The position numbers were made by a program, and so were the translations under genes. This document shows positions 34,510-42,951 of a stretch of 64,000 nucleotides of DNA, in pieces (the first letter of the stretch is position 1; each line of letters starts with the position of its first letter). The stretch covers positions 1 to 64,000 of the forward strand of contig JAJFFH010000060.1 of the NCBI GenBank assembly GCA_021776735.1, read 5' to 3'. The notes below the pieces were generated by a model, which ran no database searches, was not told the origin of the DNA, and saw nothing but the letters and a program-made list of their open reading frames with translations. Source of the stretch: Planctomycetota bacterium (GTDB lineage: Bacteria > Planctomycetota > PLA2).

Positions 34510-35345
34510 TGCTCGGAGTTATTGGTGCCGGCACGATGGGCAACGGGATCGCACAGACCTTTGCCGCCCACGGCCACGACGTGACGATGATCGACGCCGA
34601 TGCGGCGGCCGCCGAGCGCGGCAGGGCGGCGATCGAGAAGAGCCTGGGTCGCTTCGTCAAGAAAGAGAAGATGACCCGGGACGAGGCCGCGACGATTCTC
34701 GCGCGCGTCACGACCTCAACGGACTACGGCACGCTCGCGGGCGCCGACCTCGTCGTCGAAGCGGTGATCGAGGACCTTGCCGTCAAGCGCAGCGTCTTCG
34801 GCCGGCTCGACGAGGTGGTGCAGGAGGACGCGATCCTCGCCACCAACACGTCCTCGATCTGGATCACGGAGATCGCGGCCGCGACCAAGCGCGCGGACAA
34901 GGTCATCGGGATGCACTTCATGAACCCGGTGCCGCTGATGAAGCTGATCGAAGTCATCCGCGGACACGACACGTCGGACGAGACTACCCAGCGTGTCTTC
35001 GCACTGGCCGAGGGGCTCGGCAAGGTGCCCGTCGAGGTGAACGACTCGCCCGGATTTGTCAGCAACCGGGTGCTCATGCCCATGCTCAACGAGGCGATTT
35101 TTTGCCTCTACGAAGGTGTGGGCACGGCCGAGGCCATCGACACCGTGATGAAACTCGGCATGGCGCATCCGATGGGACCGCTGGCCCTGGCGGACTTCGT
35201 CGGCCTCGACGTCTGCCTCGCAATTCTCGAGGTCCTGCACAAGGATCTGGGCGACGACAAGTACCGACCGTGTCCGCTCCTGCGCAAGATGGTCATGGCC
35301 GGCCATCTCGGACGCAAGACCGGCCGAGGCTTTTACGAGTATTGA
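34509..35345 (+). CDS. 3-hydroxybutyryl/3-hydroxyacyl-CoA dehydrogenase
   Basis: 278 residues. NAD-binding G-A-G-T-M-G-N-G-I-A at 6-15, E-A-V-I-E-D-L, N-T-S-S-I-W-I-T-E, M-H-F-M-N-P-V-P catalytic segment (His near 136) and C-terminal dimerisation region ending in G-R-K-T-G-R-G-F-Y-E-Y. It oxidises (S)-3-hydroxyacyl-CoA to the 3-keto product used by the thiolase upstream. TGATG overlap with the thiolase. No enoyl-CoA hydratase is in the window. Confidence 0.95.
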   Translation: MLGVIGAGTMGNGIAQTFAAHGHDVTMIDADAAAAERGRAAIEKSLGRFVKKEKMTRDEAATILARVTTSTDYGTLAGADLVVEAVIEDLAVKRSVFGRLDEVVQEDAILATNTSSIWITEIAAATKRADKVIGMHFMNPVPLMKLIEVIRGHDTSDETTQRVFALAEGLGKVPVEVNDSPGFVSNRVLMPMLNEAIFCLYEGVGTAEAIDTVMKLGMAHPMGPLALADFVGLDVCLAILEVLHKDLGDDKYRPCPLLRKMVMAGHLGRKTGRGFYEY

Positions 35346-35350
35346 TCCTT

Positions 35351-36499
35351 ATGTCGATGGGCTTCGAGCTAACCGAAGATGAACTCGCCATTCGCGACCT
35401 CGCCCGCGATTTCGCGCGCGGCGAGGTGGCTCCCGGCGCGGCGGAACGCGACAAGAAAGAGGAGTTTCCGGCCGACGCCGTACGCAAGGCCGGCGAGCTG
35501 GGCCTCATGGGCCTTCTTATCCCCGAGGAGTACGGCGGAGCGGGGCTCGGCAATCGGGCTCTGTCGCTCGCGCTGGTCGAGATCAACCGCGTCGACGCCT
35601 CGGTCGGGGTGACGCTTTCGGTCCACAACTCGCTCGCCAGCAGTTGCATCAACGCGTGGGGCAGCGAGGATCTTAAGCGCCGCTATCTACCGAAGCTCGC
35701 GAGCGGCGAGTGGCTCGGCGCGTACGCGCTCTCCGAGGCCGGTTCGGGCTCCGATCCGGGGAGCCTCGTCTGCAAGGCAGAAACGGACGGCGATGCCTTT
35801 GTGATCACCGGTTCGAAGGCGTGGATCACGAGCGGCGACCACGCCGACGTGATCGTTCTCTTTGCGCGCACGGACCCGGACGCCGGCAAGCACGGCATCA
35901 CGGCGTTCGTCGTCGAGACTTCGTGGGAGGGGTTCTCGGTCGGCAAGAAGGAACTCAAGCTGGGCATCCGTTCGTCGTCGACCGTCACGGCCAACTTCGA
36001 CGGGCTGCGGGTTCCCAGGGCGAACATGCTGAGCGACGTGAACGAGGGCATCAAGGTGGCCCTGCACACGCTCGACGGCGGCCGAATCGGCATTGCCAGC
36101 CAGGCGCTCGGCATCATGGAGGCCTGTCTCGAAGCGTCGATCGCCTATGCCAAGGAGCGGCAGCAGTTCGGCAAGCCGATCGCGAAGTTCCAGCCGATTC
36201 AGTGGAAGCTCGCGGAGATGGAGATCCGCATCCAGGCCGCGCGGCTGCTCACGCTGAAGGCGGCAACGCTGAAGGACCAGGGCAAGTCGCACTCGTCGGA
36301 GGCCGCGGTGGCCAAGCTCTATGCCTCGAGGGCCGCCAACTGGTGCGCGACCCAGGCCGTCCAGATTCACGGCGGCGCCGGGTACTGCACGGACTTTCCG
36401 GTGGAGCGGTATTTCCGCGACGCCCGTATTACCGAAATCTACGAGGGAACGACCGAGATCCTGAAGCTGGTGATCGCCCGGTCGCTTCTGCGCAAGTAA
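35351..36499 (+). CDS. Acyl-CoA dehydrogenase 1
   Basis: 382 residues. FAD-dependent alpha,beta-dehydrogenation of acyl-CoA. Typical motifs are A-L-S-E-A-G-S-G-S-D near 122, W-I-T-S-G near 157, Q-I-H-G-G-A-G-Y near 340 and catalytic Glu in I-Y-E-G-T-T-E-I near 363. ATG 35351 or 35357 are both possible. A 12-mer copy encodes T-D-G-D in the beta-domain loop at about 145-148. Electron transfer to ETF is expected but ETF genes are not here. Confidence 0.93.
   Translation: MSMGFELTEDELAIRDLARDFARGEVAPGAAERDKKEEFPADAVRKAGELGLMGLLIPEEYGGAGLGNRALSLALVEINRVDASVGVTLSVHNSLASSCINAWGSEDLKRRYLPKLASGEWLGAYALSEAGSGSDPGSLVCKAETDGDAFVITGSKAWITSGDHADVIVLFARTDPDAGKHGITAFVVETSWEGFSVGKKELKLGIRSSSTVTANFDGLRVPRANMLSDVNEGIKVALHTLDGGRIGIASQALGIMEACLEASIAYAKERQQFGKPIAKFQPIQWKLAEMEIRIQAARLLTLKAATLKDQGKSHSSEAAVAKLYASRAANWCATQAVQIHGGAGYCTDFPVERYFRDARITEIYEGTTEILKLVIARSLLRK
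35783..35794 (+). repeat. 12-mer ACGGACGGCGAT, copy 10
   Basis: Exact, in acyl-CoA dehydrogenase 1, read as Thr-Asp-Gly-Asp. Confidence 0.95.
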
Positions 36500-36509
36500 C
36501 GATCCAGCC

Positions 36510-37676
36510 ATGAGCCCGCTCGCCGACATCACGTTCTCCGAACCGATTCCGTTTCTCCAGGAGCAACACCTGGAGGTACGCGAACTCATCCACCGCTACG
36601 CGCAAGAGCAGGTCAAGCCCCGCGCCGCACGCCTCGACGAGGAAAAGGTCTTTCCGCACGACACCGTTGCCGAGCTCGCCGAGATGGGCATGCTGGGCGT
36701 GCCCTTCCCCGAAGAGGTGGGCGGAGCCGGCCTCGACTACCTGTCCTACATCCTCGTCATCGAGGAGCTGGCGCGCGTATGCGGCACCACGTCGATCACG
36801 GTCGCGGCCCACACGTCGCTCGGCACGAATCCGATCTACCAGTTCGGGACCGACCTGCAAAAAGAGAAGTACCTGCGCAAGCTCGCCACGGGCGAGATGC
36901 TCGGCGCGTTCGCGCTGACCGAGCCGGGCGCGGGCTCCGACGCGCGCGCGTCCAAGACGACGGCGGTACGCGACGGCGACGACTGGATCGTCAACGGCGT
37001 CAAGGTCTACTGCACGAACGGCACCCACGCGGGCACGGTGATCCTCACGACCAAGACCGAGAACGGCATCACCGCGTTCATCGCGGAAAAGTCGTTCCCG
37101 GGCATCAGCAACGGAACCCTCGAGGACAAGCTCGGTCTGCGCGGCTCCGATACCCGCGAGCTGGTCTTTGAAGACGTACGCATCCCCGACGAGAACCGCG
37201 TCGGCGAGGAAGGCGGCGGCTTCAAGCGATTCATGATGACGCTGGATGCCGGCCGCATCTCGATCGGCGCGATGGCACTCGGGTTGGCCCAGGGAGCGCT
37301 CGATGTTGCGCTGCCCTACGCGATCGAACGCAAGCAGTTCGGCCAGACCCTGGGCCAGTTCGGCGCGATCCAGGAACGGCTCGCCGACATGGCGGTGAAG
37401 ATCCACACCGCCCGCCTGACGCTCTACCACGCCGCCGCACTCAAGGACGAGGGCCGGCATGTGGCATACGCCGGCTCGATCGGCAAGCTGTATGCCTCGG
37501 AAATCGCCATGGAAGTCATCGACTCGGCGATCCAGATCATGGGCGGCAACGGCTTCACGCGCGAGTACCCGGTCGAGCGAATGTTCCGCGACGCGAAGCT
37601 GTGCGAAATCGGCGAAGGCACCAGCGAGGTCCAACGCCTCGTGATTTCGCGGATGATGCTGAAGTCGGTTCAGTAG
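36510..37676 (+). CDS. Acyl-CoA dehydrogenase 2
   Basis: 388 residues, paralogue of the preceding gene, ten bases after it. A-L-T-E-P-G-A-G-S-D near 137, Q-I-M-G-G-N-G-F near 345 and catalytic Glu in I-G-E-G-T-S-E near 369. The second dehydrogenase suggests a different chain length or branched substrate. Two hairpins after its stop separate it from the convergent transporter. Confidence 0.93.
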   Translation: MSPLADITFSEPIPFLQEQHLEVRELIHRYAQEQVKPRAARLDEEKVFPHDTVAELAEMGMLGVPFPEEVGGAGLDYLSYILVIEELARVCGTTSITVAAHTSLGTNPIYQFGTDLQKEKYLRKLATGEMLGAFALTEPGAGSDARASKTTAVRDGDDWIVNGVKVYCTNGTHAGTVILTTKTENGITAFIAEKSFPGISNGTLEDKLGLRGSDTRELVFEDVRIPDENRVGEEGGGFKRFMMTLDAGRISIGAMALGLAQGALDVALPYAIERKQFGQTLGQFGAIQERLADMAVKIHTARLTLYHAAALKDEGRHVAYAGSIGKLYASEIAMEVIDSAIQIMGGNGFTREYPVERMFRDAKLCEIGEGTSEVQRLVISRMMLKSVQ

Positions 37677-37679
37677 CCT

Positions 37680-37691
37680 ACGGACGGCGAT
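37680..37691 (+). repeat. 12-mer ACGGACGGCGAT, copy 11
   Basis: Exact, three bases after the stop of acyl-CoA dehydrogenase 2. Confidence 0.95.
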
Positions 37692-37694
37692 GTC

Positions 37695-37727
37695 CCAACG
37701 AAACTCGCCCGGGGCGATTTTCGTTGG
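37695..37727. terminator. Hairpin terminator after acyl-CoA operon
   Basis: CCAACGAAA (37695-37703) pairs with TTTCGTTGG (37719-37727), extended by TCGCC/GGCGA after one mismatch. A 12-mer copy (37680) overlaps the upstream side. Confidence 0.7.
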
Positions 37728-37827
37728 TCCGGGCCCGTGCGGCTTCGCCGCCAAGCGCTTGTGCGCACCTTCCTCAGGCCTCACGGTGCGCGTCCACGCG
37801 CCGGTAGGCGCGACGCGCGCGGTCTAA

Positions 37828-37851
37828 CAAAAAGTCGCTAGCGGATTTTTG
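37828..37851. terminator. Hairpin terminator for convergent transporter gene
   Basis: CAAAAA (37828-37833) pairs with TTTTTG (37846-37851) around an imperfect TCGC/GCGG inner stem. Oriented to stop minus-strand transcription from 37871. Confidence 0.55.
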
Positions 37852-37870
37852 CGCGCAGCGGAGTTTCGAG

Positions 37871-39205
37871 TTAGCCGGAAAGGAAGAACACAGCTGTGAT
37901 GACGAGGAATATGGGGATCAGAATCAGCGCCGAGTACTTCATGTAGCCGAAGAAGCTCGGCATCTTGATGCCGCTCTCTTCCGCGATGGCCTTGACCATG
38001 AAGTTCGGGCCGTTGCCGATGTAGCTCATTGCGCCCATGAACACGGCGCCAACCGAGATGGCGGCGAGCAGGTGCGGCGCCTCGTGGATGAGGCCTCCGA
38101 TCTTGACGGTGTGGCCGGCGTCCAGGGTTGCCTGTGCCGCGCCTGTTTTTGCGAACACCACGTAGGTCGGGGCGTTGTCGAGGAATCCGGACAGGCCGCC
38201 GGTGACCCAGAAGTACTGCCAGGACTTTGTCAGGCCCAGATCGCCGCCCTTCACCTCCAGGATGGCCAGTACCGGCACCATCACGGTAAAAATGCCGCTG
38301 AACAGGATCGCGACCTCGTTGATGGGGCCGAACGTGAACCGGTTCTTCTTGCGCAGTTCCTTCTTGGTCAGGGCCATCGAGGCGACAGCAACGGCGGCCA
38401 TGATTGCTTCCTGGATGCCGAACGGCCACTTGAAGCTGCCCTTGCCGAGTACCGCCCCCATGATGCAGCCGAGCAGTGCAACGTTTACCCAGCCCTCGAT
38501 CCCGAAGCGTTCCCCGGTTGCGCCGGCTTTCGTCTCTTCGGGCGGCGGGCCGTCTTCCTTGGCGAAGCGCGCGCGATCCCAGACGAAAAACACCGCGAGA
38601 ACGATGCCGACGCCCACGATCCACTGTTTCCACAAAGCGGTGGTGGTCCAGAAGAACGGGACTCCCTTGAGAAACCCGAGGAACAGCGGCGGGTCGCCGA
38701 GCGGCGTCAGCAGGCCGCCCATGTTGCTCACCGTGAAGATGAAGAAGATGATGGTCAGGACGCGGCTCTTCATCGGCCGGTGGGCGTTCGCCTTCATGAA
38801 CGGCCGGATCAAGAGCATCGAGGCGCCGGTCGTGCCGACGATGTTGGCGATGACCGCGCCGATCGCGCAGATCGCGGTGTTGGTGCCCGCGCCCGTCCGC
38901 AGATCGCCCCGCAAGAAGATGCCGCCGGACGCGATGTAGAGTGAGCCCAAGAGCAGGATGAAGGAGACATATTCCTTCCACTCGTGGACCATCCCGCCCC
39001 AGCCGTAGTTCGAGATCCACCAGATCGCCGTGGGGACGGCGATGATCCATGAAAACACCGCGCGGTTTCGGTTCGACTCCCACCAGTGGTGGGCGAACAG
39101 CGGCAGGATCGCGATTCCCAGCAGGATCAGGACAAACGGGATCACCGACCAGATAGGGGGGAGGACGATGTCGCCAGAGGCGACGAGAAGCGCGGGGAAA
39201 TCCAT
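37871..39205 (-). CDS. Putative Na+/H+ antiporter or citrate-type transporter
   Basis: 444 residues with about eleven membrane helices in the ion-transporter (IT) superfamily pattern shared by NhaD antiporters and CitM/DASS transporters. Duplicated reentrant-loop motifs are T-P-L-G-D-P-P-L near 167 and S-G-F-L-D-N-A-P-T-Y near 350, with a conserved S-Y-I-G-N-G-P-N segment near the C-terminus. Start chosen at ATG 39205; an upstream GTG is possible. The G-D-P/D-N-A-P pair favours NhaD-like sodium/proton exchange, but substrate cannot be fixed by eye. Confidence 0.8.
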   Translation of the reverse strand: MDFPALLVASGDIVLPPIWSVIPFVLILLGIAILPLFAHHWWESNRNRAVFSWIIAVPTAIWWISNYGWGGMVHEWKEYVSFILLLGSLYIASGGIFLRGDLRTGAGTNTAICAIGAVIANIVGTTGASMLLIRPFMKANAHRPMKSRVLTIIFFIFTVSNMGGLLTPLGDPPLFLGFLKGVPFFWTTTALWKQWIVGVGIVLAVFFVWDRARFAKEDGPPPEETKAGATGERFGIEGWVNVALLGCIMGAVLGKGSFKWPFGIQEAIMAAVAVASMALTKKELRKKNRFTFGPINEVAILFSGIFTVMVPVLAILEVKGGDLGLTKSWQYFWVTGGLSGFLDNAPTYVVFAKTGAAQATLDAGHTVKIGGLIHEAPHLLAAISVGAVFMGAMSYIGNGPNFMVKAIAEESGIKMPSFFGYMKYSALILIPIFLVITAVFFLSG

Positions 39206-39664
39206 GGGGGAGGGGGCGTGATACCCGCCCCGGAACGGACGGTCAAGGCGAACCGGCCCCGTCACCTCGATTCGCGAGGCACGGTGCAGGCCAGCGATCG
39301 ATCACCTCCATCACCGTCCGTCGACTTTTTTTGAGCGGCGAGAGAGCGCAGCCCCGAGGCGCTTTGGAAGAAACGCCCAACAACGACCGAACAACGCATG
39401 GAAAGCCGGGTTTCGCGTCCAAACGGTCTGCGGATCCGGGGTGGGGCGGCCGATCCATCAAGGTTGGTACGGGAACCGAGGCGATCTCGGCGCCAGATTT
39501 ATTGGGCGCAGGGGTTGACGCGGGGCAGCGTACTCTGCACTATGCACTCCGTACTATGCACTTTGCGCAGTGCGTTCTTGCCCGGTGCTGTGAAGCGGAC
39601 GGAATCCGTCATGGGTTTCCGTCTCTCCGACCCGGAGATTGGCTCCGGAAGGGGAGGCACATGA
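39206..39664. other. Non-coding region upstream of merR
   Basis: No supported gene. It holds a partial AACGGACGG at 39234, an ATCACCGTCCGT (one mismatch to the inverted 12-mer) at 39310 followed by a T run near 39327, direct repeats of TATGCACT at 39541 and 39555, and a possible promoter at 39515. Confidence 0.5.
39515..39543 (+). promoter_or_regulatory. Possible promoter for the MerR gene
   Basis: TTGACG (39515-39520) and CACTAT (39538-39543) are 17 bases apart, within a TACT/TATGCACT repeat block, about 120 bases before the MerR start. Weak match. Confidence 0.25.
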
Positions 39665-40072
39665 ATGGCGCGCAGGCGACTGCCGGAAAAGCTCTACCGC
39701 ATCGGCGAGGTGATGGACTTCACCGGCCTGTCGCGGCAGACGCTGCACTTCTACGCGACCATCGGCCTCATCTCGGAGAAGCAGCGGACGCCCTCGGGCT
39801 ACCGGCTTTTCCCTCCTTCCGTGTTTGCGTCGCTGGAGCGAATTCGAAAGCTGAAGAAAAAAGGCTTCACGCTCCGCGAAATCCGGGAGATTCTAGAAGG
39901 ACACGCGCCGCGGCTGACCACCGCGGATACCAGACTGCAAGGACCGTTACGGTCCACGAGGCAGGGCTCCGGAAAGACAAAACGGAAGCCCGGCCAGAAG
40001 GCCCCCAAGCCCGACGGCGAAACGGCCCGAAAACCCGACCGGAACACAGACAAGGACGGCGATGTCTCTTGA
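39665..40072 (+). CDS. MerR-family transcriptional regulator
   Basis: 135 residues. An N-terminal winged helix-turn-helix (R-I-G-E-V near 12, Q-T-L-H-F-Y near 25, G-Y-R-L-F near 45, then the L-K-K-K-G-F-T-L-R-E-I helix) is followed by a short, Lys/Pro/Thr-rich, likely disordered tail instead of the usual coiled coil and effector domain. Good ribosome site (GGGGAGG). The tail's last codons include AAGGACGGCGATGT, a one-base variant of the repeated 12-mer. No metal-binding Cys are visible. It is followed by a sigma factor. Confidence 0.85.
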   Translation: MARRRLPEKLYRIGEVMDFTGLSRQTLHFYATIGLISEKQRTPSGYRLFPPSVFASLERIRKLKKKGFTLREIREILEGHAPRLTTADTRLQGPLRSTRQGSGKTKRKPGQKAPKPDGETARKPDRNTDKDGDVS

Positions 40073-40273
40073 CGAGATGACGCGTTCCCTGTGCTCCCGG
40101 TCCCACGGCTCCGTGCCGCATCCGTTTTCGTTGCCGCTCACGCGTCCGCCGGACGGGGGCCCTCAACCGAACTGCCGACCAGGTGCCGGACCTCGATTCC
40201 GCGTGCGAAGAGTGCGCGCGAGGGTTCGCGCCGGACCGGCCGCCGCAACACGCCCCGGTGGGGGTATGACGAA

Positions 40274-41041
40274 ATGAAAGTCGAAGCGCAAAATCTGTGG
40301 GTGGAATTCAAGAAGACCGGTGATTCGGAAATCCGGAACCGGTTGGTCGAGAAGTACTTGTACATCGTCAAGTACGTCTCGGACCGGCTGCAGCAAAAGC
40401 TGCCGCGTTCGATTCCCCGAGAAGACATCCGCTCTGCTGCCTCGTACGGGCTCATCCGCGCGGTCGAGAACTTCGACCACGAACGGGGCACCCGGTTCGA
40501 GACCTATTGCGCGACCCGCGTGAAGGGCGCGATCCTCGACGAGCTGCGTTCGCGCGACTGGGTGCCGCGGATGATCCGCAACAACACGTCGCGGATGAAC
40601 CAGGCCCGCGTGGAGCTCGAGCGCGAAATGGGCCGCGAACCGACTCCCGGTGAGCTGGCCGAACGTCTCGATGTCTCCCGCGAAAAAGTCGAATCGATGA
40701 TCCGCGAGAGCAACTTCACCTCGATGTTCACCTTCTCGCGTTGCGAGGAGGAGGCCCAACGCGGCGACTCGGACGAACGCCACCTCATCTACGAGGACAA
40801 ACAGAGCCACCAGGGCTTCGAGCGCATTTTCCTCAAGGATCTCTCGGACCATCTCATGCGGACGCTCACGCACCGCGAGAAGATGGTCATCCTGCTCTAC
40901 TACGTCGAGGACCTCTCGATGAAGGAGATCGGAAAGATCCTCAACATCTCCGAGTCGCGGGTCAGCCAGATCCGCACGAACACCCTGACCAAGCTGCGCA
41001 AGAAGGTCGACGAGGTCCAAACGCTGCTGGAACGCGGCTAG
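40274..41041 (+). CDS. FliA/WhiG-type sigma factor
   Basis: 255 residues with sigma regions 2, 3 and 4 and no region 1.1. Region 2 shows L-V-E-K-Y-L-Y-I-V and the E-D-I-x-S-A-A-S-Y-G-L-I-R-A core, with R-F-E-T-Y-C-A-T-R-V-K-G-A-I-L-D-E-L-R following; region 4 carries L-S-M-K-E-I-G-K-I-L-N-I-S-E-S-R-V-S-Q-I. It directs transcription of a regulon such as motility, development or envelope genes. Start at ATG 40274; the longer frame from 40091 is Arg/Pro-rich and unlike the family. No flagellar genes are in the window, so a WhiG-like or alternative role is plausible. Confidence 0.9.
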   Translation: MKVEAQNLWVEFKKTGDSEIRNRLVEKYLYIVKYVSDRLQQKLPRSIPREDIRSAASYGLIRAVENFDHERGTRFETYCATRVKGAILDELRSRDWVPRMIRNNTSRMNQARVELEREMGREPTPGELAERLDVSREKVESMIRESNFTSMFTFSRCEEEAQRGDSDERHLIYEDKQSHQGFERIFLKDLSDHLMRTLTHREKMVILLYYVEDLSMKEIGKILNISESRVSQIRTNTLTKLRKKVDEVQTLLERG

Positions 41042-41068
41042 GCGACGGGCTGATTCGTCCGTAAGCGG

Positions 41069-41080
41069 ACGGACGGCGAT
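41069..41080 (+). repeat. 12-mer ACGGACGGCGAT, copy 12
   Basis: Exact, between the sigma factor gene and the gene at 41099. Confidence 0.95.
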
Positions 41081-41081
41081 G

Positions 41082-41087
41082 TATCCT
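41082..41087 (+). promoter_or_regulatory. TATCCT, -10-like, 11 bases before ATG
   Basis: It directly follows a 12-mer copy (41069-41080) and precedes the ATG at 41099 without a ribosome-binding site. Confidence 0.3.
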
Positions 41088-41098
41088 CGGATGCAGAC

Positions 41099-41311
41099 AT
41101 GGATCGCTTCGGTGCACCTTCCGACGAGGAAACGGCCGAGCGCGCGGTCGCGCGCTACAGGTCGATGACCCCGTCCGAGCGCATCGAGGCGCTGCGCGAC
41201 CTGCTCCGGGACATGGATGTGCTGCTCGACGGCCGGGTACCGCCGCGCGTGGAGGACGACCCCCCCTTCTGGCGCCGGTGGCAGGATCCCAACGTTGGCC
41301 GCCCTTCGTGA
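41099..41311 (+). CDS. Small hypothetical protein
   Basis: 70 residues, acidic and helical: A-E-R-A-V-A-R-Y-R-S-M-T-P-S-E-R-I-E-A-L-R-D. Helical proteins of this kind often precede a nucleotidyltransferase gene, and the next frame overlaps and contains such remnants. Function unknown. Confidence 0.5.
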   Translation: MDRFGAPSDEETAERAVARYRSMTPSERIEALRDLLRDMDVLLDGRVPPRVEDDPPFWRRWQDPNVGRPS

Positions 41312-41613
41312 ACTCCCGGAGCTGGCCGTAGCCCTCTCGGCTGCGCTTGCGGACGCGGGCCTCAAGCACGCCGAAGCCCGCACTATTCACGACCACGCGG
41401 GTTCCGGCGCCGGTGGTTGCCGCCGAGGATCTCGTGGTTTTGAAGATGCTGTGGCACCGCGCGAAGGACGTCCCGGATGTCCACGCCCTGCTCACCGTGC
41501 GAGGCGACGGCTTCGACGCGGACTACGCGTGCGAGACGCTGGCCGGTCTCCTGCCGGACGACGATCCCCGGCTCGCGGAGTTGGACGACCTGATCGCCCG
41601 GTACTGCGGATAG
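41297..41613 (+). pseudogene. Degenerate nucleotidyltransferase-like gene
   Basis: One frame from TTG 41297 encodes an N-terminal-like helix (L-R-E-L-P-E-L-A-V-A-L-S-A-A-L-A-D-A-G). After about 41370 a different frame encodes a typical C-terminus, V-A-A-E-D-L-V-V-L-K-M-L-W-H-R-A-K-D-V-P-D-V, of the stand-alone nucleotidyltransferase (AbiEii-like/DUF6036) family. The catalytic G-S-x10-D-x-D core expected between them is missing. This fits an internal deletion with frameshift. Confidence 0.5.
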
Positions 41614-41635
41614 GCGGATAGGCCGGGCCGCCGAT

Positions 41636-41647
41636 ATCGCCGTCCGT
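41636..41647 (-). repeat. 12-mer ACGGACGGCGAT, copy 13
   Basis: Exact, inverted, upstream of lysA. Confidence 0.95.
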
Positions 41648-41670
41648 TCGCTTCCCGCCCGAGGCCGTCG

Positions 41671-41676
41671 TAGAAT
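41671..41676 (+). promoter_or_regulatory. TAGAAT, -10-like, 6 bases before lysA GTG
   Basis: A clear TAGAAT ends six bases before the GTG start at 41683 with no space for a Shine-Dalgarno; leaderless transcription is likely. Confidence 0.45.
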
Positions 41677-41682
41677 CCCCGT

Positions 41683-42951
41683 GTGGATGACTTTCACCGT
41701 CGCGCCGGGGCACTGCATGCCGAGGGTGTGCCTCTTGCGGCCATCGCGGAAGCGGTGGGGACCCCGGTCTACGTCTATTCCAAGGCCACGCTGGTCGGGC
41801 ACTTTCGCCGGCTGCGTGAGGCTTGGGGCGATGTGAACCCGTGCATCCGGTATGCGGTCAAGGCGAACGGGAATCTGGCTATCCTGAGCGTGCTGGCGCG
41901 CGAGGGGGCCGGGTTCGACGTCGTGAGCGCGGGCGAGATTTTACGCGTGATCGCGGCGGGCGGCGACCCGGCCAAGATCGACTTCGCCGGCGTGGGCAAG
42001 ACGCGCGCGGAGATCGAGTACGCGCTCAAGGTCGGGATCGACACGTTCAACGTCGAATCCGAGGCCGAACTCGACTTGATCGATCGCGTCGCACGCGAGC
42101 GCGGAACGACGGCGGCGGTCGCCCTGCGCGTGAACCCCGATGTCGATCCGCGCACGCACACCTACATCACGACCGGACGCAAGGAGAACAAGTTCGGCCT
42201 CGATTTCGCCCGGGCGCGCTCGATCGCCGAGACCGTTTCCGAGCGCGCCGGAGTGCGCCTCACCGGCCTGCACGTCCACATCGGCTCGCAGATGACCGAG
42301 GTCGAGCCGTACGTCGAAATGGTGCGCCGCCTTGTCGCCTTCGCAAAGGACCTGCAGGGTTTTCACCCCGCGCTCGAAGAGCTGAACGTCGGCGGCGGCT
42401 TCGGGATCCACTACAAGGAAAACGAGGCGCCGTCGATGGAGGCGTTCGCGCGCCCGGTCGTGCCGCTGCTCAAGGAGAGCGGTTTTTTAATCCACATGGA
42501 GCCCGGCCGGCTGCTCGTCGGCAACGCGGGGATCCTCGTCACCCGTCTCCTGTTCGAGAAGCAATCCGGCGAAAAGCGCTTTTTGATTTGCGATGCGGCG
42601 ATGAACGATCTCCTGCGACCCGCACTCTACGGCGCCTACCACCGCGTGGAGCCTGTCAAACCCCGTGAGGGAGAGCATACGGACGGCGATGTCGTTGGAC
42701 CGGTCTGCGAGTCGGGTGATTTTCTGGCGAAGGATCGCGCCCTGCCGCCCATGGAGTCGGGCGATCTGCTCGCCGTGCGGAGTGCGGGTGCGTACGCATT
42801 CGTCATGGCGAGCAACTACAACGCGCGTCCGCGGCCCGCCGAGGTCCTGGTGGACGGCGACAGGTTCGGTGTCGTGCGCACCCGCGAGACCCTTGACGAT
42901 CTTGTGCGCGGCGAGACGACGGCGCCCGATTGGAAGTCGGAGAATTCATGA
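41683..42951 (+). CDS. lysA: Diaminopimelate decarboxylase
   Basis: 422 residues, PLP fold type III. It converts meso-diaminopimelate to lysine. PLP-binding Lys60 in Y-A-V-K-A-N, the H-I-G-S-Q loop near 206, G-G-G-F-G-I near 237, E-P-G-R near 274 and the subunit-crossing C-E-S-G-D near 341. A 12-mer copy encodes T-D-G-D at 333-336, just before that motif. Stop overlaps kdsA by four bases. Confidence 0.95.
   Translation: MDDFHRRAGALHAEGVPLAAIAEAVGTPVYVYSKATLVGHFRRLREAWGDVNPCIRYAVKANGNLAILSVLAREGAGFDVVSAGEILRVIAAGGDPAKIDFAGVGKTRAEIEYALKVGIDTFNVESEAELDLIDRVARERGTTAAVALRVNPDVDPRTHTYITTGRKENKFGLDFARARSIAETVSERAGVRLTGLHVHIGSQMTEVEPYVEMVRRLVAFAKDLQGFHPALEELNVGGGFGIHYKENEAPSMEAFARPVVPLLKESGFLIHMEPGRLLVGNAGILVTRLLFEKQSGEKRFLICDAAMNDLLRPALYGAYHRVEPVKPREGEHTDGDVVGPVCESGDFLAKDRALPPMESGDLLAVRSAGAYAFVMASNYNARPRPAEVLVDGDRFGVVRTRETLDDLVRGETTAPDWKSENS
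42679..42690 (+). repeat. 12-mer ACGGACGGCGAT, copy 14
   Basis: Exact, in lysA, read as Thr-Asp-Gly-Asp. Confidence 0.95.

Noticed and set aside
39331..40080. 249-codon plus-strand frame over the MerR gene
   Set aside because: Out-of-frame shadow; MerR in another frame has a clear helix-turn-helix and ribosome site.
40062..40277. 71-codon frame between MerR and the sigma factor
   Set aside because: Arg/Pro/Gly-rich with no family signal and only a weak start; not supported.
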